Positions 1 to 7,075 are shown, numbered from the stretch's first letter. The stretch is DNA of 16,795 nt from DASZTU01 sp035547675 (GCA_035547675.1 DASZUI010000177.1:1-16795), one strand, 5' to 3'. Program-made: numbers and translations. The notes: generated by a model from the sequence alone, not told the origin.

Positions 1-1244
1 AACATCACCTCGCGCGCGAAATTGGCGCGCTCGAACAGCAGCCCCGGCGTGATCCAGGACTTGCCCTGTCCCCAGCCGGCGACGGTCGGCGGATAGAGCA
101 GCACCTGGCCCAGCGTCTTGCTCACCGAATAAAGGTCGGGAATGCCCGGCAGCTCGCGCACCCCGAGTTTGCGATAGGTGGAGACGATCAGCTCGATGGG
201 GGACTTGATATGCGTGCCCATCGAGGGCTCGCTATAAAAATCCTCGGAGAGGAAGAGCGTCCTGAGGAAGGGTGCGATCTCGTAATGATTGTCGCGCAGC
301 AGCGCCCCGAGCCGCGCCCGGAACGCGTCCGAAATCTCCTCGCGCACGAAGAAGCGGTAGATCTTGGCCGCGATGTAATTGGCCGTCTGCGGCTGTTCGA
401 GAATGATGCCGAGTATGTCCTCGCCGCGGAAATGCCCGGTGCGGCCGAGAAAGGTCTTGAGCCCGTCGTCGTGCTTGCTCTCGTCGACGACGAAGGTCAA
501 ATCGTCATTGCCCCAGCCGGTAAAGGCGCGGGCGGCCTGGCGGATGTCCTCCTCGGTGTAGTTGCCCACCCCCATGGTGAAGAGCTCCATCACCTCGCGG
601 CCGAAATTCTCGTTGGGTGCGCCCTTCACGTTCTGCGCCGCGTCGAGAAAGATCAGCATGGCCGGGTCCTGCGACACCGCCAGCAGCAAATCGGCGAAAT
701 TGCCCGTCGCGCCCCGGCGGAGCGTATCGAGCTGCAGCATCATCTTGCGGTAGTCGCGCAGCTTCTCTTCGCTCGTGGCGAAATGGCCGTGCCAGAACAG
801 CGTCATCTTCTCTTCGAGCGGCCGGTTGGTCCTCACCATCCGGTCCACCCACCAGAAGGCGAGCCGTCGCGTTTCGAGCACGGTGGCGCGCAGCCAATAG
901 AAGAAACGGTTGGTGATCGGCTGCAGCGGACGGGTGCCCCCCGGCTTCACCTTGACGCCCATGGCCTCGCCGATGCGCTCGCCCAATTCGGTCGCCGCCG
1001 GCCGGCTCACCGGAAAATTTTTGAGCGATGGGTCCCAGAAGCCGGACTCCTCGAATTCGGGCAGGTAATTGTCTGAGATGCGCTCGTAGTCGACGAGGTA
1101 ATCGACGGCGCGGGCCGGTATCATCGCGGCGAGGCGTTCGATGTCCTTCGGCGTGCCGCCGAAGCCGGCGCGTTCCAAGAGGTGCGCCGCGCGGTCGTAA
1201 GTCCAGTCCGCGGCGCCGATCGGCGACAGATTTTCAGCTTGCAT
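1..1244 (-). CDS. DUF1800 family protein, 3' end cut by window edge
   Basis: The gene reads leftward from the ATG at 1244 and leaves the window after 414 codons, so the C-terminus is missing. The family is recognised from several conserved stretches: HLLERAGFGG near residues 21-30, FWHGHFAT at 150-157, NENFGREVMELFTMG at about 211-225, RQAARAFTGW at 235-244, and YPPTVAGWGQGKSWI at about 384-398. DUF1800 proteins are of unknown function and are usually paired with a DUF1501 gene, which would lie just off the left edge (family knowledge, not visible). The start is supported by a GGAAAG Shine-Dalgarno element (1251-1256) six bases upstream. No clear signal peptide is seen at this start. The 114-bp gap upstream separates it from the ABC transporter genes on the same strand and holds a perfect inverted repeat, so it may have its own promoter. 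Confidence 0.88.
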   Translation of the reverse strand, partial: MQAENLSPIGAADWTYDRAAHLLERAGFGGTPKDIERLAAMIPARAVDYLVDYERISDNYLPEFEESGFWDPSLKNFPVSRPAATELGERIGEAMGVKVKPGGTRPLQPITNRFFYWLRATVLETRRLAFWWVDRMVRTNRPLEEKMTLFWHGHFATSEEKLRDYRKMMLQLDTLRRGATGNFADLLLAVSQDPAMLIFLDAAQNVKGAPNENFGREVMELFTMGVGNYTEEDIRQAARAFTGWGNDDLTFVVDESKHDDGLKTFLGRTGHFRGEDILGIILEQPQTANYIAAKIYRFFVREEISDAFRARLGALLRDNHYEIAPFLRTLFLSEDFYSEPSMGTHIKSPIELIVSTYRKLGVRELPGIPDLYSVSKTLGQVLLYPPTVAGWGQGKSWITPGLLFERANFAREVM

Positions 1245-1336
1245 TTCCGACTTTCCGGGCCGCGCGACCGGCGCAGCCTCCTCCCAATCGACCAGTCTGG
1301 GTTAGCCGCATCGCGCGCCGGAATCAGCCAATCCTT

Positions 1337-1358
1337 GCCATAGACTGCGATCTATGGC
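1337..1358. promoter_or_regulatory. Inverted repeat GCCATAG-N8-CTATGGC upstream of the DUF1800 gene
   Basis: Two perfect 7-bp arms (1337-1343 and 1352-1358) flank an 8-base spacer. The site lies about 95-115 bp upstream of the DUF1800 start and touches the stop codon of the ABC ATPase gene. The same half-site, CTATGGC, forms a tighter palindrome in front of the transporter operon at 3078-3092, and both places share the context AT-CTATGGC. A shared operator is the preferred reading. A terminator for the transporter operon is possible, but no T-tract follows in the direction of transcription. Confidence 0.45.
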
Positions 1359-2174
1359 TCACGCCTCGGGAAAGGCGCCGGCAAGCTCCTCGAGCCCCGC
1401 GCCGTCCCGGCCCATGTCGCGGATGCGCGCCCAAAGGTGCGCGCGCAATTCGGCGAAGGCCGGCAGGCCGCGCGGATCGTGCCGCCAGCGCGGCTCGGGC
1501 AGCTCGACCTCGACGATCTCGTCCACCCGCCCCGGCCGGGGCCGCAGCAGCACGACGCGCTGCGACAGCAGCACCGCCTCGTCGATGTCGTGGGTCACGA
1601 ATACGATGGCCATGCGCCGGCGCGACCACATCTGCAGCAATTCGCGCCGCAGCACCTCGCGCGTCATGGCGTCGAGCGCTGCGAAAGGCTCGTCCATCAG
1701 CAGCACCTTGGGCTCGACCGACAGTGCCCGCGCCAGTCCGACGCGCTGCTGCATGCCGCCCGAAAGCTCGTGCGGATAGGCTTCGGCGAAATCCCGCAGC
1801 CCCACCGAGCCGAGCAGCGCCATGGCGCGGTCGTGCCGTTCCTTGTGGTCGATGCCGCGCAGCGCCAGCGCGAACTCGATATTACCCGCGACCGTCCGCC
1901 ACGGCATTAGCCGCGCCGACTGGAACACCATGGCGAGGTCGGGGCCCGGCACCGGCGGCGCGCCATTGACCTGCACCTCGCCCTCGTCGACCTCGATCAG
2001 CCCGTTGATGAGCCACAGCAGCGTGGTCTTGCCGCAGCCGCTCGGGCCCACCAGGCTCACGAATTCGCCCTCGCGCACGTCGAAGGAAATGTTCTGCAGC
2101 GCCCGCACCTGGCCGTCCTTGAAGGACTTGCCGACATGGCGCAGCGAGATCAGCGGGGCAGCGCGGGCGTCCAT
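1359..2174 (-). CDS. ABC transporter ATP-binding protein, NitT/TauT (nitrate/sulfonate/taurine) type
   Basis: This 271-residue protein is the cytoplasmic ATPase that powers an importer. All nucleotide-binding motifs are intact: Walker A GPSGCGKTT (43-51), Q-loop at FQSARLMPW (84-92), signature LSGGMQQ (137-143), Walker B VLLMDE (157-162), D-loop ALD (166-168) and H-loop His195. The MPWRTV stretch after the Q-loop and the overall length match the SsuB/TauB/NrtD branch. The ATG at 2174 overlaps the permease stop as TGATG, with GAGGGG (2180-2185) five bases upstream, so the two genes are translationally coupled. The C-terminal tail (about 228-271) is the normal variable extension. The substrate cannot be named from the ATPase. 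The family also moves sulfonates, nitrate, thiamine precursors and aromatic acids. Confidence 0.93.
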   Translation of the reverse strand: MDARAAPLISLRHVGKSFKDGQVRALQNISFDVREGEFVSLVGPSGCGKTTLLWLINGLIEVDEGEVQVNGAPPVPGPDLAMVFQSARLMPWRTVAGNIEFALALRGIDHKERHDRAMALLGSVGLRDFAEAYPHELSGGMQQRVGLARALSVEPKVLLMDEPFAALDAMTREVLRRELLQMWSRRRMAIVFVTHDIDEAVLLSQRVVLLRPRPGRVDEIVEVELPEPRWRHDPRGLPAFAELRAHLWARIRDMGRDGAGLEELAGAFPEA

Positions 2175-3040
2175 CAGCGCCCCTCGCGCTGCGAGATGCG
2201 CCAGCGCCCAAGGCGGTTTTCGACGAGCTTCAACCCGCCCGTGATCAGCGTGCCGAGCGCCATCAGCACGATCACCACCGCGAAATAGCGGTCCATCTGG
2301 AAACGCGCCCCCGCATCGGCGAGGAGCCCGCCGAGGCCCGATTGCGCCATATAGAGCTCGGCCACCACCGTGCCCACCGTCGCGATCGCCGCCCCGATGC
2401 GCAGTCCCGACAGGATCGTCGGCACCGCATCGGGCAGCATCACCCGCCAGAACAGCGTGAAGCGCGAGGCGCCGAAGGAGCGCGCCATCTCGACCAGGTC
2501 CTTGTTGGCATTGCCGATCCCCGCCGCCGTGGCGATGAGGATGGGGAAGAACGCCGCATGCCAGACCACCACCACCTTGGCCTCGGTGTAGAGCCCGAAC
2601 CAGGCGATGATGAGCGGAATGAACGCCGCCCCCGGCGTCGAATTGATGGCATTGACGAAGGGATCGAGCACCCGCCCCACGAAGCGGAAGCCGCCCAGCA
2701 GCATGCCGCCGACAACCCCGGTGACCGCCCCGAGCGCGAACCCGCTCAGCATTTCGACCAGGGATTGGCCGAGCGCCTTGAGCATGGTGCCGTCGCGCCA
2801 GAGTTTTACGAACTGGGTGAAGATGTCCGTTGGGCTCGGCATGACGAGCTTGCCCGCTACCGCATTGAGCCAATAGGCCCCCGCGATCACCAGGATCGCG
2901 AGCCCCACCTGCAGCGCCAGCACCAGGGTGCTGTCGCGCGACCGCCGCCGCCGCGCCCGTTCCGCCGCATCGGGCGCCGCGACCGTTCTCGCGGCCAATC
3001 CTGCTGCTATGGGCGGGGCCCCGGCCTGTTGTTCGTTCAT
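2174..3040 (-). CDS. ABC transporter permease, NitT/TauT (SsuC/TauC-like) type
   Basis: This 288-residue inner-membrane permease is the partner of the ATPase directly downstream. It has a basic N-terminal tail (RARRRRSR near 28-35), a first membrane helix at about 38-58, further helices at about 95-118, 134-150, 155-177, 211-230 and 252-272, and the BPD-permease coupling loop ARSFGASRFTLFWRVMLP at about 186-203 with the expected EAA-like spacing. The residues NSTPGAAFIPL-IAWFG (about 133-149) are typical of SsuC/TauC proteins. The ATG at 3040 gives a normal family length. An upstream ATG at 3313 would overlap the divergent flippase gene and add an atypical N-terminus, so it was not used. No periplasmic substrate-binding protein gene lies on either side. 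It may be encoded elsewhere. Confidence 0.9.
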   Translation of the reverse strand: MNEQQAGAPPIAAGLAARTVAAPDAAERARRRRSRDSTLVLALQVGLAILVIAGAYWLNAVAGKLVMPSPTDIFTQFVKLWRDGTMLKALGQSLVEMLSGFALGAVTGVVGGMLLGGFRFVGRVLDPFVNAINSTPGAAFIPLIIAWFGLYTEAKVVVVWHAAFFPILIATAAGIGNANKDLVEMARSFGASRFTLFWRVMLPDAVPTILSGLRIGAAIATVGTVVAELYMAQSGLGGLLADAGARFQMDRYFAVVIVLMALGTLITGGLKLVENRLGRWRISQREGR

Positions 3041-3077
3041 TTCCCGGGCGATAGGCTGATGCCCGCAAGGACGCAAT

Positions 3078-3092
3078 CTATGGCAGCCATAG
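3078..3092. promoter_or_regulatory. Perfect 15-bp palindrome CTATGGC-A-GCCATAG upstream of the transporter operon
   Basis: Seven-base arms (3078-3084 and 3086-3092) are separated by a single base. The site is 38-52 bp upstream of the permease ATG on the minus strand. A weak minus-strand -35-like TTGCGT lies immediately beside it, which is where a repressor or activator site would be expected. The same half-site, in the opposite arrangement, is present at 1337-1358 before the DUF1800 gene. The binding protein is unknown. Confidence 0.5.
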
Positions 3093-3121
3093 GCGGCATG
3101 TCTGGCCGGCGCGGCCCGTGC

Positions 3122-3150
3122 TGGACGTTGGCCGCGCGAGGCGAAATAAT
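3122..3150 (+). promoter_or_regulatory. Possible sigma-70 promoter for the flippase gene
   Basis: TGGACG (3122-3127; four of six -35 positions) and AATAAT (3145-3150; five of six -10 positions) are 17 bp apart, and AT-rich hexamers are rare in this GC-rich DNA. Transcription would start near 3157, giving a leader of about 50 bases before the ATG at 3210. This is a consensus match only. Confidence 0.35.
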
Positions 3151-3209
3151 GGCTTCCCTGCCGCGGAAGCCGATTTTGGCGCAATGGCGGATGAGCCCGT
3201 GAGCGAGCC

Positions 3210-4526
3210 ATGTCCAAGCCTTTCCAGCTCCTCCGCCCGCTTGCCGCGCCCTGGCAGGCGCATCGCGTGCTGCTGGGCAACGCCTTCGGCATGGCCGGCG
3301 CCTCCATTGTCACCGCGGTGCTCGGCTTCGCCTATTGGCTGATCGCTGCGCGCAGCTTTCCGCCAGAAACCGTCGGCATCGTTTCGGCCACCATTGCGAG
3401 CATGGGCTTTCTGGGCCTGGTCGGCGATCTCGGGCTGGGCACGGCGATGATGGGCCATGTCGGACGGTTTCCAGGCCGCGTCGGCGCCCTGGTCGGAACG
3501 GCGCTGCTGCTGGCCGCGCTCTGCTCGGCCGTGCTGGCCGTCTGCTACATCGCGCTGCTGGCCGGCCATTCGCGGGAGCTGGGTGCCGTCGCCGGCACGC
3601 CATTGGGCGCCGCGATTTACGTTGCCGGCGTAGCGATCACCGGGGCGCTGCTGGTCTTCGACCAGGCGCTGATGGGCATGCTGCTGGGACGGCTGCAGTT
3701 CTGGCGCAACCTCGCCTTTGCCTCGGTCAAGCTGGCGCTGCTTGCCGCGCTCGCCCTGGCCCATGTCGGCGATCCGATCCTGTTCTTCGCCACCTGGGTG
3801 GCAGGGCAGGCGGCCTCGGTTCTGCTGCTCGCCGCCGCCCATTGGCGCAGGCGCGCCGGCTGGCTGCAGCGCCCCTCGCCGCGGCTGATGAGCGGCATGG
3901 GGCTCACGGTGCTCAGCCACCACGCGCTCAACCTTGCAACGCAGGCGCCCGGCCTGCTGCTGCCGGTGCTGGTGACCTATATGCTCTCCGCCCGGGTCAA
4001 TGCAGCCTTCTTCACCGCCTGGACCCTTATGAGCGTCGCCTTCCTCGTGCCGGCCTCGCTCACGACCTCGCTCTATGCGGTCATCGCCCGCGATACCGCC
4101 GCGCTGGCGCGCAAGATGCGGTTCACCCTCCGGGCCTCGCTGCTCTTTTCGGCGCTCACCATTGCCGGCTGCCTGCTGCTCGGCGGCCTCGTCCTGCGCA
4201 TCTTCAACCCGAATTACGAGATCGCCGCGCCGGCCCTGTCGATCGTCGCGCTCGGCATGCCCGCCATAGCGCTCAAATATCACTACATCGCCCTCAAGCG
4301 CATCGAGGAGGCCATGGCGTCGGGCCTGCCGCTGCTCGGCATCGATGCCGCCCTCGAGCTGTGCGGCGCTGCCCTCGGCGCAAGCCTCGGCGGCCTGACC
4401 GGCCTCGCCCTGGGCTGGCTGGCCGCGAGCTACCTTGCCGTCGTCCCGATGGTCCTGCCCGTCTGGCGCATCGTCCGCCACGCCGACGCGGACGATGCCG
4501 CGCCCCTCATGTCCGCGGCCGACTAG
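3210..4526 (+). CDS. Polysaccharide / lipid-linked oligosaccharide flippase-like membrane protein (MOP superfamily)
   Basis: This is a 438-residue, very hydrophobic protein with roughly 11-12 predicted membrane helices. The N-terminal pattern (LLGNAFGMAGASIVTAVLGF followed by YWLIAARSFPPETVGIVSAT, about residues 21-63, then GDLGLGTAM) is typical of Wzx-like proteins of the polysaccharide biosynthesis / MATE-like superfamily, and the length is usual for that group. Such proteins flip undecaprenyl-linked oligosaccharides across the inner membrane. The substrate is probably the product of the eight-gene glycosyltransferase operon that starts about 640 bp downstream on the same strand, although the two are separated by a small convergent gene and a long gap. 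The ATG at 3210 has only a weak GAGCGAG ribosome site. The 3' end overlaps the minus-strand gene 4507-4800 by 20 bp. Confidence 0.85.
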   Translation: MSKPFQLLRPLAAPWQAHRVLLGNAFGMAGASIVTAVLGFAYWLIAARSFPPETVGIVSATIASMGFLGLVGDLGLGTAMMGHVGRFPGRVGALVGTALLLAALCSAVLAVCYIALLAGHSRELGAVAGTPLGAAIYVAGVAITGALLVFDQALMGMLLGRLQFWRNLAFASVKLALLAALALAHVGDPILFFATWVAGQAASVLLLAAAHWRRRAGWLQRPSPRLMSGMGLTVLSHHALNLATQAPGLLLPVLVTYMLSARVNAAFFTAWTLMSVAFLVPASLTTSLYAVIARDTAALARKMRFTLRASLLFSALTIAGCLLLGGLVLRIFNPNYEIAAPALSIVALGMPAIALKYHYIALKRIEEAMASGLPLLGIDAALELCGAALGASLGGLTGLALGWLAASYLAVVPMVLPVWRIVRHADADDAAPLMSAAD

Positions 4527-4800
4527 CCCCGCCCAGCCGCCGCTCGGCGCGTTCGACATCGGCCTCGAAGCTCGCCGCGCGGCCCGGCGCGTCGCCTGCC
4601 GCGCGGCTCTCCTCGGCGCGCACGATTTCGGCTTCCCGGCGCAACGCATCGACGACGGCCTTCGGGTCGAGGCGCTCGAAGGGCGGCCGCCGCCGCCGGC
4701 GCAGGATGCGTATCTGTGGCCAGACGATCCTGCCCTGCTTTGGCGACAGGCGGAAAATACCGACGATTGACCTGTAGAGCAGGCTGGAGCCTGACGACAT
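4507..4800 (-). CDS. Small hypothetical protein (97 aa)
   Basis: I do not recognise this gene. Its codons have the high third-position G/C of the neighbours, and AGGG stands about eight bases before the ATG. The product starts with a short mixed region (MSSGSSLLYRSIVGIFRLSP), then a strongly basic RILRRRRRPPFERL segment at about residues 32-44. A charged helical-looking C-terminal half follows (VVDALRREAEIVRAEESRAA, then FEADVERAERRL). No membrane helix or known motif is visible. It is convergent with the flippase gene, overlapping it by 20 bp. It could be a spurious frame in GC-rich DNA. Other frames here are plainly less coding-like, so I keep it at moderate confidence. Confidence 0.45.
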   Translation of the reverse strand: MSSGSSLLYRSIVGIFRLSPKQGRIVWPQIRILRRRRRPPFERLDPKAVVDALRREAEIVRAEESRAAGDAPGRAASFEADVERAERRLGGASRPRT

Positions 4801-4872
4801 AAGGCGATCCCTGGCTGGCCGTCTTCGCTCGCCCGCCGCCGCGATCTGGGCTCCCGCCCGGCAAGTAAAGAC

Positions 4873-4905
4873 CCAAGCTCAGATTAGACTGCGGCTCGAG
4901 CTTGG
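4873..4905. repeat. Inverted repeat CCAAGCTC-N17-GAGCTTGG
   Basis: Perfect 8-bp arms lie at 4873-4880 and 4898-4905, about 75-105 bp upstream of the 97-aa minus-strand gene and about 265 bp before the glycan operon. There is no T-tract on either side, so an operator is more likely than a terminator. Chance occurrence is not excluded. Confidence 0.35.
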
Positions 4906-5029
4906 CAAATCCGGGGCGGCGCGTATGCACAGCTGTCGCGCGGCGGCTGCGGTTTCCTAAGCCTACCGGCCGCTCCCGTGATTCTCCACAAAGCGCCTGC
5001 CGATCCAAAGTTCCGATTAATTTGTCAAG

Positions 5030-5044
5030 TTAACGAAAAGTTAA
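5030..5044. promoter_or_regulatory. CtrA-box-like motif TTAA-N7-TTAA
   Basis: TTAA at 5030-5033 and TTAA at 5041-5044 are separated by exactly seven bases. This is the published consensus spacing for CtrA, the alphaproteobacterial cell-cycle response regulator. A third TTAA sits at 5017-5020. It lies about 125 bp upstream of the first operon gene in otherwise GC-rich DNA. No good -10 element follows at the distance expected for a CtrA-activated promoter, so a repressing role or chance are alternatives. Confidence 0.35.
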
Positions 5045-5053
5045 TGTGAGACG

Positions 5054-5070
5054 GCACGGCCGGGCCGTGC
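5054..5070. promoter_or_regulatory. Perfect 17-bp palindrome GCACGGCC-G-GGCCGTGC
   Basis: Eight-base arms surround a single central base. As RNA it would form a 7-bp stem with a CGG loop. It lies ten bases after the CtrA-like box and about 100 bp before the first gene of the glycan operon, so it could be an operator or a leader hairpin. The seven-T run at 5096-5102 is too far away to make it a classic terminator. Confidence 0.4.
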
Positions 5071-5164
5071 TAGTCTGGTTCTCATTGTTGCGGTGTTTTT
5101 TTGTTAGTTTGCGTGCTCTCCGCTATTGCGCCGAAGCAGCAGTTAATCGCGCCTACGGGGGCTG

Positions 5165-5183
5165 TATAATGTATAGTATAATG
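5165..5183 (+). promoter_or_regulatory. Duplicated TATAATG around the start of the glycan operon
   Basis: TATAATG occurs at 5165-5171 and again at 5177-5183, a 12-bp in-frame direct repeat. Each copy matches a perfect -10 hexamer and each contains an in-frame ATG (5169 and 5181). A GGGGG stretch (5157-5161) is placed as a ribosome site for the 5169 ATG. No good -35 hexamer is found 16-18 bp upstream of either copy, so their role as promoter elements is uncertain. Confidence 0.35.
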
Positions 5184-5930
5184 GAAGTCCCGGCTTACGG
5201 GGCTCGTGGAGGCCTGCGCAACAATGCGGGGCTCAAAAGCGTCCGCACGAGCATCATAATCCCGACCCTGAACGAAGCGGGCAACCTGCCCCTGGTGCTG
5301 CCGCGCGTGCCCGATTGGGTCCACGAACTGATCATTGTGGACGGCTGCTCGACCGACGGCACCGTCGAGGTGGCGCGCCAGTTGCGCCCCGATGCCCGCA
5401 TCGTCCTCGAGCGGCGGCGCGGCAAGGGGGCGGCGCTCCGGGCGGGCTTCGGCGCGGCGACGGGTGATGTCATCGTCATGCTCGACGCCGACGGCTCGAT
5501 GGACCCGCAGGAGGCGATCCTCTATCTCGGCGCGCTGCTGGCCGGGGCCGATTTCGTCAAGGGCTCGCGCTTCGTGCAGGGCGGCGGCACCGACGACATG
5601 TCGCCCATCCGCATGACGGGCAATTGGCTGCTGACGCAGGCCGTGCATCTGCTCTATGGCGGCAGCTTCAGCGATCTGTGTTACGGCTATATGGGCTTCT
5701 GGCGCCGGCACCTGTCGGTCCTCAATCCCGATTCCGACGGCTTCGAGATCGAGACGCTGCTCAGCGTCCGGGCCCTGTGCAGCGGCCTCAGGATTTTCGA
5801 GGTGCCGAGCTTCGAGGCGAGCCGCGTGCACGGCGTCAGCAACCTCCGCACCCTGCCGGATGGCTGGCGGGTGCTCAAGACCATCCTGCGCGAGCGGGTG
5901 ACGGTAGGCCTGGGGAGCGTCGTCAGGTGA
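5169..5930 (+). CDS. Glycosyltransferase family 2, polyprenyl-phosphate sugar synthase-like
   Basis: This is the first gene of the operon (253 aa). It has a GT-A fold: TSIIIPTLNEAGNL (27-40), the nucleotide-binding IIVDGCSTDGT (55-65), RGKGAALRAGFGAATGD (84-100) and the metal-binding DAD at 106-108 in VMLDADGSMDP. The sequence FVKGSRF (129-135) and the later SDLCYGYMGFWR (168-179) are typical of DPM1/GtrB/ArnC-like enzymes, which load a sugar onto a polyprenyl phosphate at the cytoplasmic face. There is no C-terminal membrane domain, as in the short DPM1-type members. Such an enzyme could supply the lipid-linked donor for the GT-C-like membrane protein two genes downstream (inference). The start is taken at 5169 because of the GGGGG element; 5181 is an alternative. 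The open frame extends upstream to 5046 but that part looks non-coding. Confidence 0.85.
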   Translation: MYSIMEVPAYGARGGLRNNAGLKSVRTSIIIPTLNEAGNLPLVLPRVPDWVHELIIVDGCSTDGTVEVARQLRPDARIVLERRRGKGAALRAGFGAATGDVIVMLDADGSMDPQEAILYLGALLAGADFVKGSRFVQGGGTDDMSPIRMTGNWLLTQAVHLLYGGSFSDLCYGYMGFWRRHLSVLNPDSDGFEIETLLSVRALCSGLRIFEVPSFEASRVHGVSNLRTLPDGWRVLKTILRERVTVGLGSVVR

Positions 5931-7075
5931 ACGTCGCGCTCAATCTCGCCGAGCTCGGCCAGGACCTGGCGCCCCTCGACATCCTCATGGTCTCCGCCCG
6001 CTTTCCGCCGCTGGCCGGCGGCACGGAAATGCATGTCTACGAGACCAGCCGCCGCATGGCCGCCCTCGGTCACCGCGTGACCGTGCTCACCACCGACCGC
6101 AGCGGGCAATTGCCCGAGGCCGAGGAACGCGAAGGCGTCGCGATCATCCGCCGGCCCGCCTGGCCGCGCGACCGCGACTATTATCTCGCCCCCGCCCTCT
6201 GGCGCGAGATCACGACGCGCCGCTGGGACGTGCTGCACCTGCAGGGCTACCACACCTTCGTCGCGCCCCTCGCCATGGCGGCCGCCATCCGCATGGGCAG
6301 GCCCTTCGTCCTCACCTTCCACAGCGGCGGCCATTCCTCGGATGCGCGCAACCGAATGCGCGGCCTGCAGGTCGGCCTGCTGCGCCCGCTCGCCCGCCGC
6401 GCGGCGCGGCTCATCGGCGTGTCGCAATTCGAGGCCGAGCATTTCAGCCGCCTGCTCGGCGTGCCGCGTAGCGCCTTCGCCGTGGTCGGCAACGGCGCCG
6501 AGCTGCCGCCGGCGAGCGACCGTCGGCGCGATAGCGCGGCACCGCTCATCATCTCGGTCGGGCGGCTCGAAAAGTACAAGGGCCACCACCGCGTCATCGC
6601 GGCCTTTCCATACCTGCGGGAGAAATACCCGGCGGCGCGGCTGCGCATTGTGGGGGAGGGGCCCTGCGAGGCCATGCTCCGCGCCCAGGTTGCCCGCCTG
6701 GGCCTCGAGGATTGCGTCACCATCGGCGCCATCCCCGCCGGCCAGCGCGGCACCATGGCGGACCTGTTTGCCGAGGCGTCGCTGATGGCCCTGCTCAGCG
6801 ACTATGAAGCGCATCCGGTTGCCGTCATGGAGGCCGTGTCGCTCGGCACGCCCGTGCTCACCGGCGACGGCTCCGGCTTCGCCGAGCTTGCCGAGCGCGG
6901 CACGGTGCGCGCCGTTCCGCCCGAGAGCGACCCCCTTGCCGTTGCCGCGGCCATGATCGCCGCGATCGAGGCGCCGCCGGCCCGCTTCGACCTGCACCTG
7001 CCGAATTGGTCCGACTGCACCCGGCAATTGCTGGCGATCTATGCCGACGTGCTCGCCGGAAGGCCGGCAAAATGA
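5927..7075 (+). CDS. Glycosyltransferase family 4
   Basis: This 382-aa cytoplasmic retaining glycosyltransferase has a GT-B fold. The N-terminal domain has ILMVSARFPPLAGGTEMHVYE (about 19-39), the glycine-rich acceptor-side loop, and LHLQGYHT (103-110). The C-terminal donor domain has IISVGRLEKYKGH (208-220), LRIVGEGP (239-246) and the E-x7-E pair Glu294/Glu302 in YEAHPVAVME, followed by the GTPVLTGDGSG segment. The start is the GTG at 5927, which overlaps the preceding stop as GTGA and has GGGGAG (5912-5917) nine bases upstream. Longer upstream frames are shadows of the GT2 gene. It probably adds one sugar to the lipid-linked chain. The sugar and linkage cannot be told from sequence. Confidence 0.9.
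   Translation: MNVALNLAELGQDLAPLDILMVSARFPPLAGGTEMHVYETSRRMAALGHRVTVLTTDRSGQLPEAEEREGVAIIRRPAWPRDRDYYLAPALWREITTRRWDVLHLQGYHTFVAPLAMAAAIRMGRPFVLTFHSGGHSSDARNRMRGLQVGLLRPLARRAARLIGVSQFEAEHFSRLLGVPRSAFAVVGNGAELPPASDRRRDSAAPLIISVGRLEKYKGHHRVIAAFPYLREKYPAARLRIVGEGPCEAMLRAQVARLGLEDCVTIGAIPAGQRGTMADLFAEASLMALLSDYEAHPVAVMEAVSLGTPVLTGDGSGFAELAERGTVRAVPPESDPLAVAAAMIAAIEAPPARFDLHLPNWSDCTRQLLAIYADVLAGRPAK

Larger units (their letters stand above)
4801..5168. other. Long intergenic region upstream of the glycan operon
   Basis: No convincing gene is seen in these 368 bp. The left half is GC-rich and carries an inverted repeat (4873-4905). The right half (about 5010-5168) is markedly richer in A/T and has three TTAA words, a 17-bp palindrome, a seven-T run (5096-5102) and TATAAT elements close to the operon start. 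It most likely holds the promoter and control sites of the downstream operon, and on the other strand the promoter of the 97-aa gene. The frame open from 5046 that runs into the GT2 gene is judged to be untranslated leader because its first 41 codons are unlike the family. Confidence 0.6.

Noticed and set aside
1359..3068. A single 569-codon minus-strand frame covering both transporter genes
   Set aside because: Only its last 271 codons are the ATPase. The upstream part is an out-of-frame reading of the permease gene, so this is not a fusion protein.
3078..4649. Minus-strand frame of 523 codons opposite the flippase gene
   Set aside because: The product is low-complexity and rich in Gln, Arg and His without family motifs, as expected opposite a hydrophobic gene. 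The plus-strand product is clearly a membrane transporter.
5096..5102. Seven-T run as an intrinsic terminator after the 5054-5070 hairpin
   Set aside because: The run begins 26 bases after the hairpin, too far for a standard intrinsic terminator.
5046..5168. N-terminal extension of the first GT2 gene from the ATG at 5046
   Set aside because: It lies over the palindrome and T-run, has unlike codon use, and GT2 proteins of this type start close to the first beta strand.
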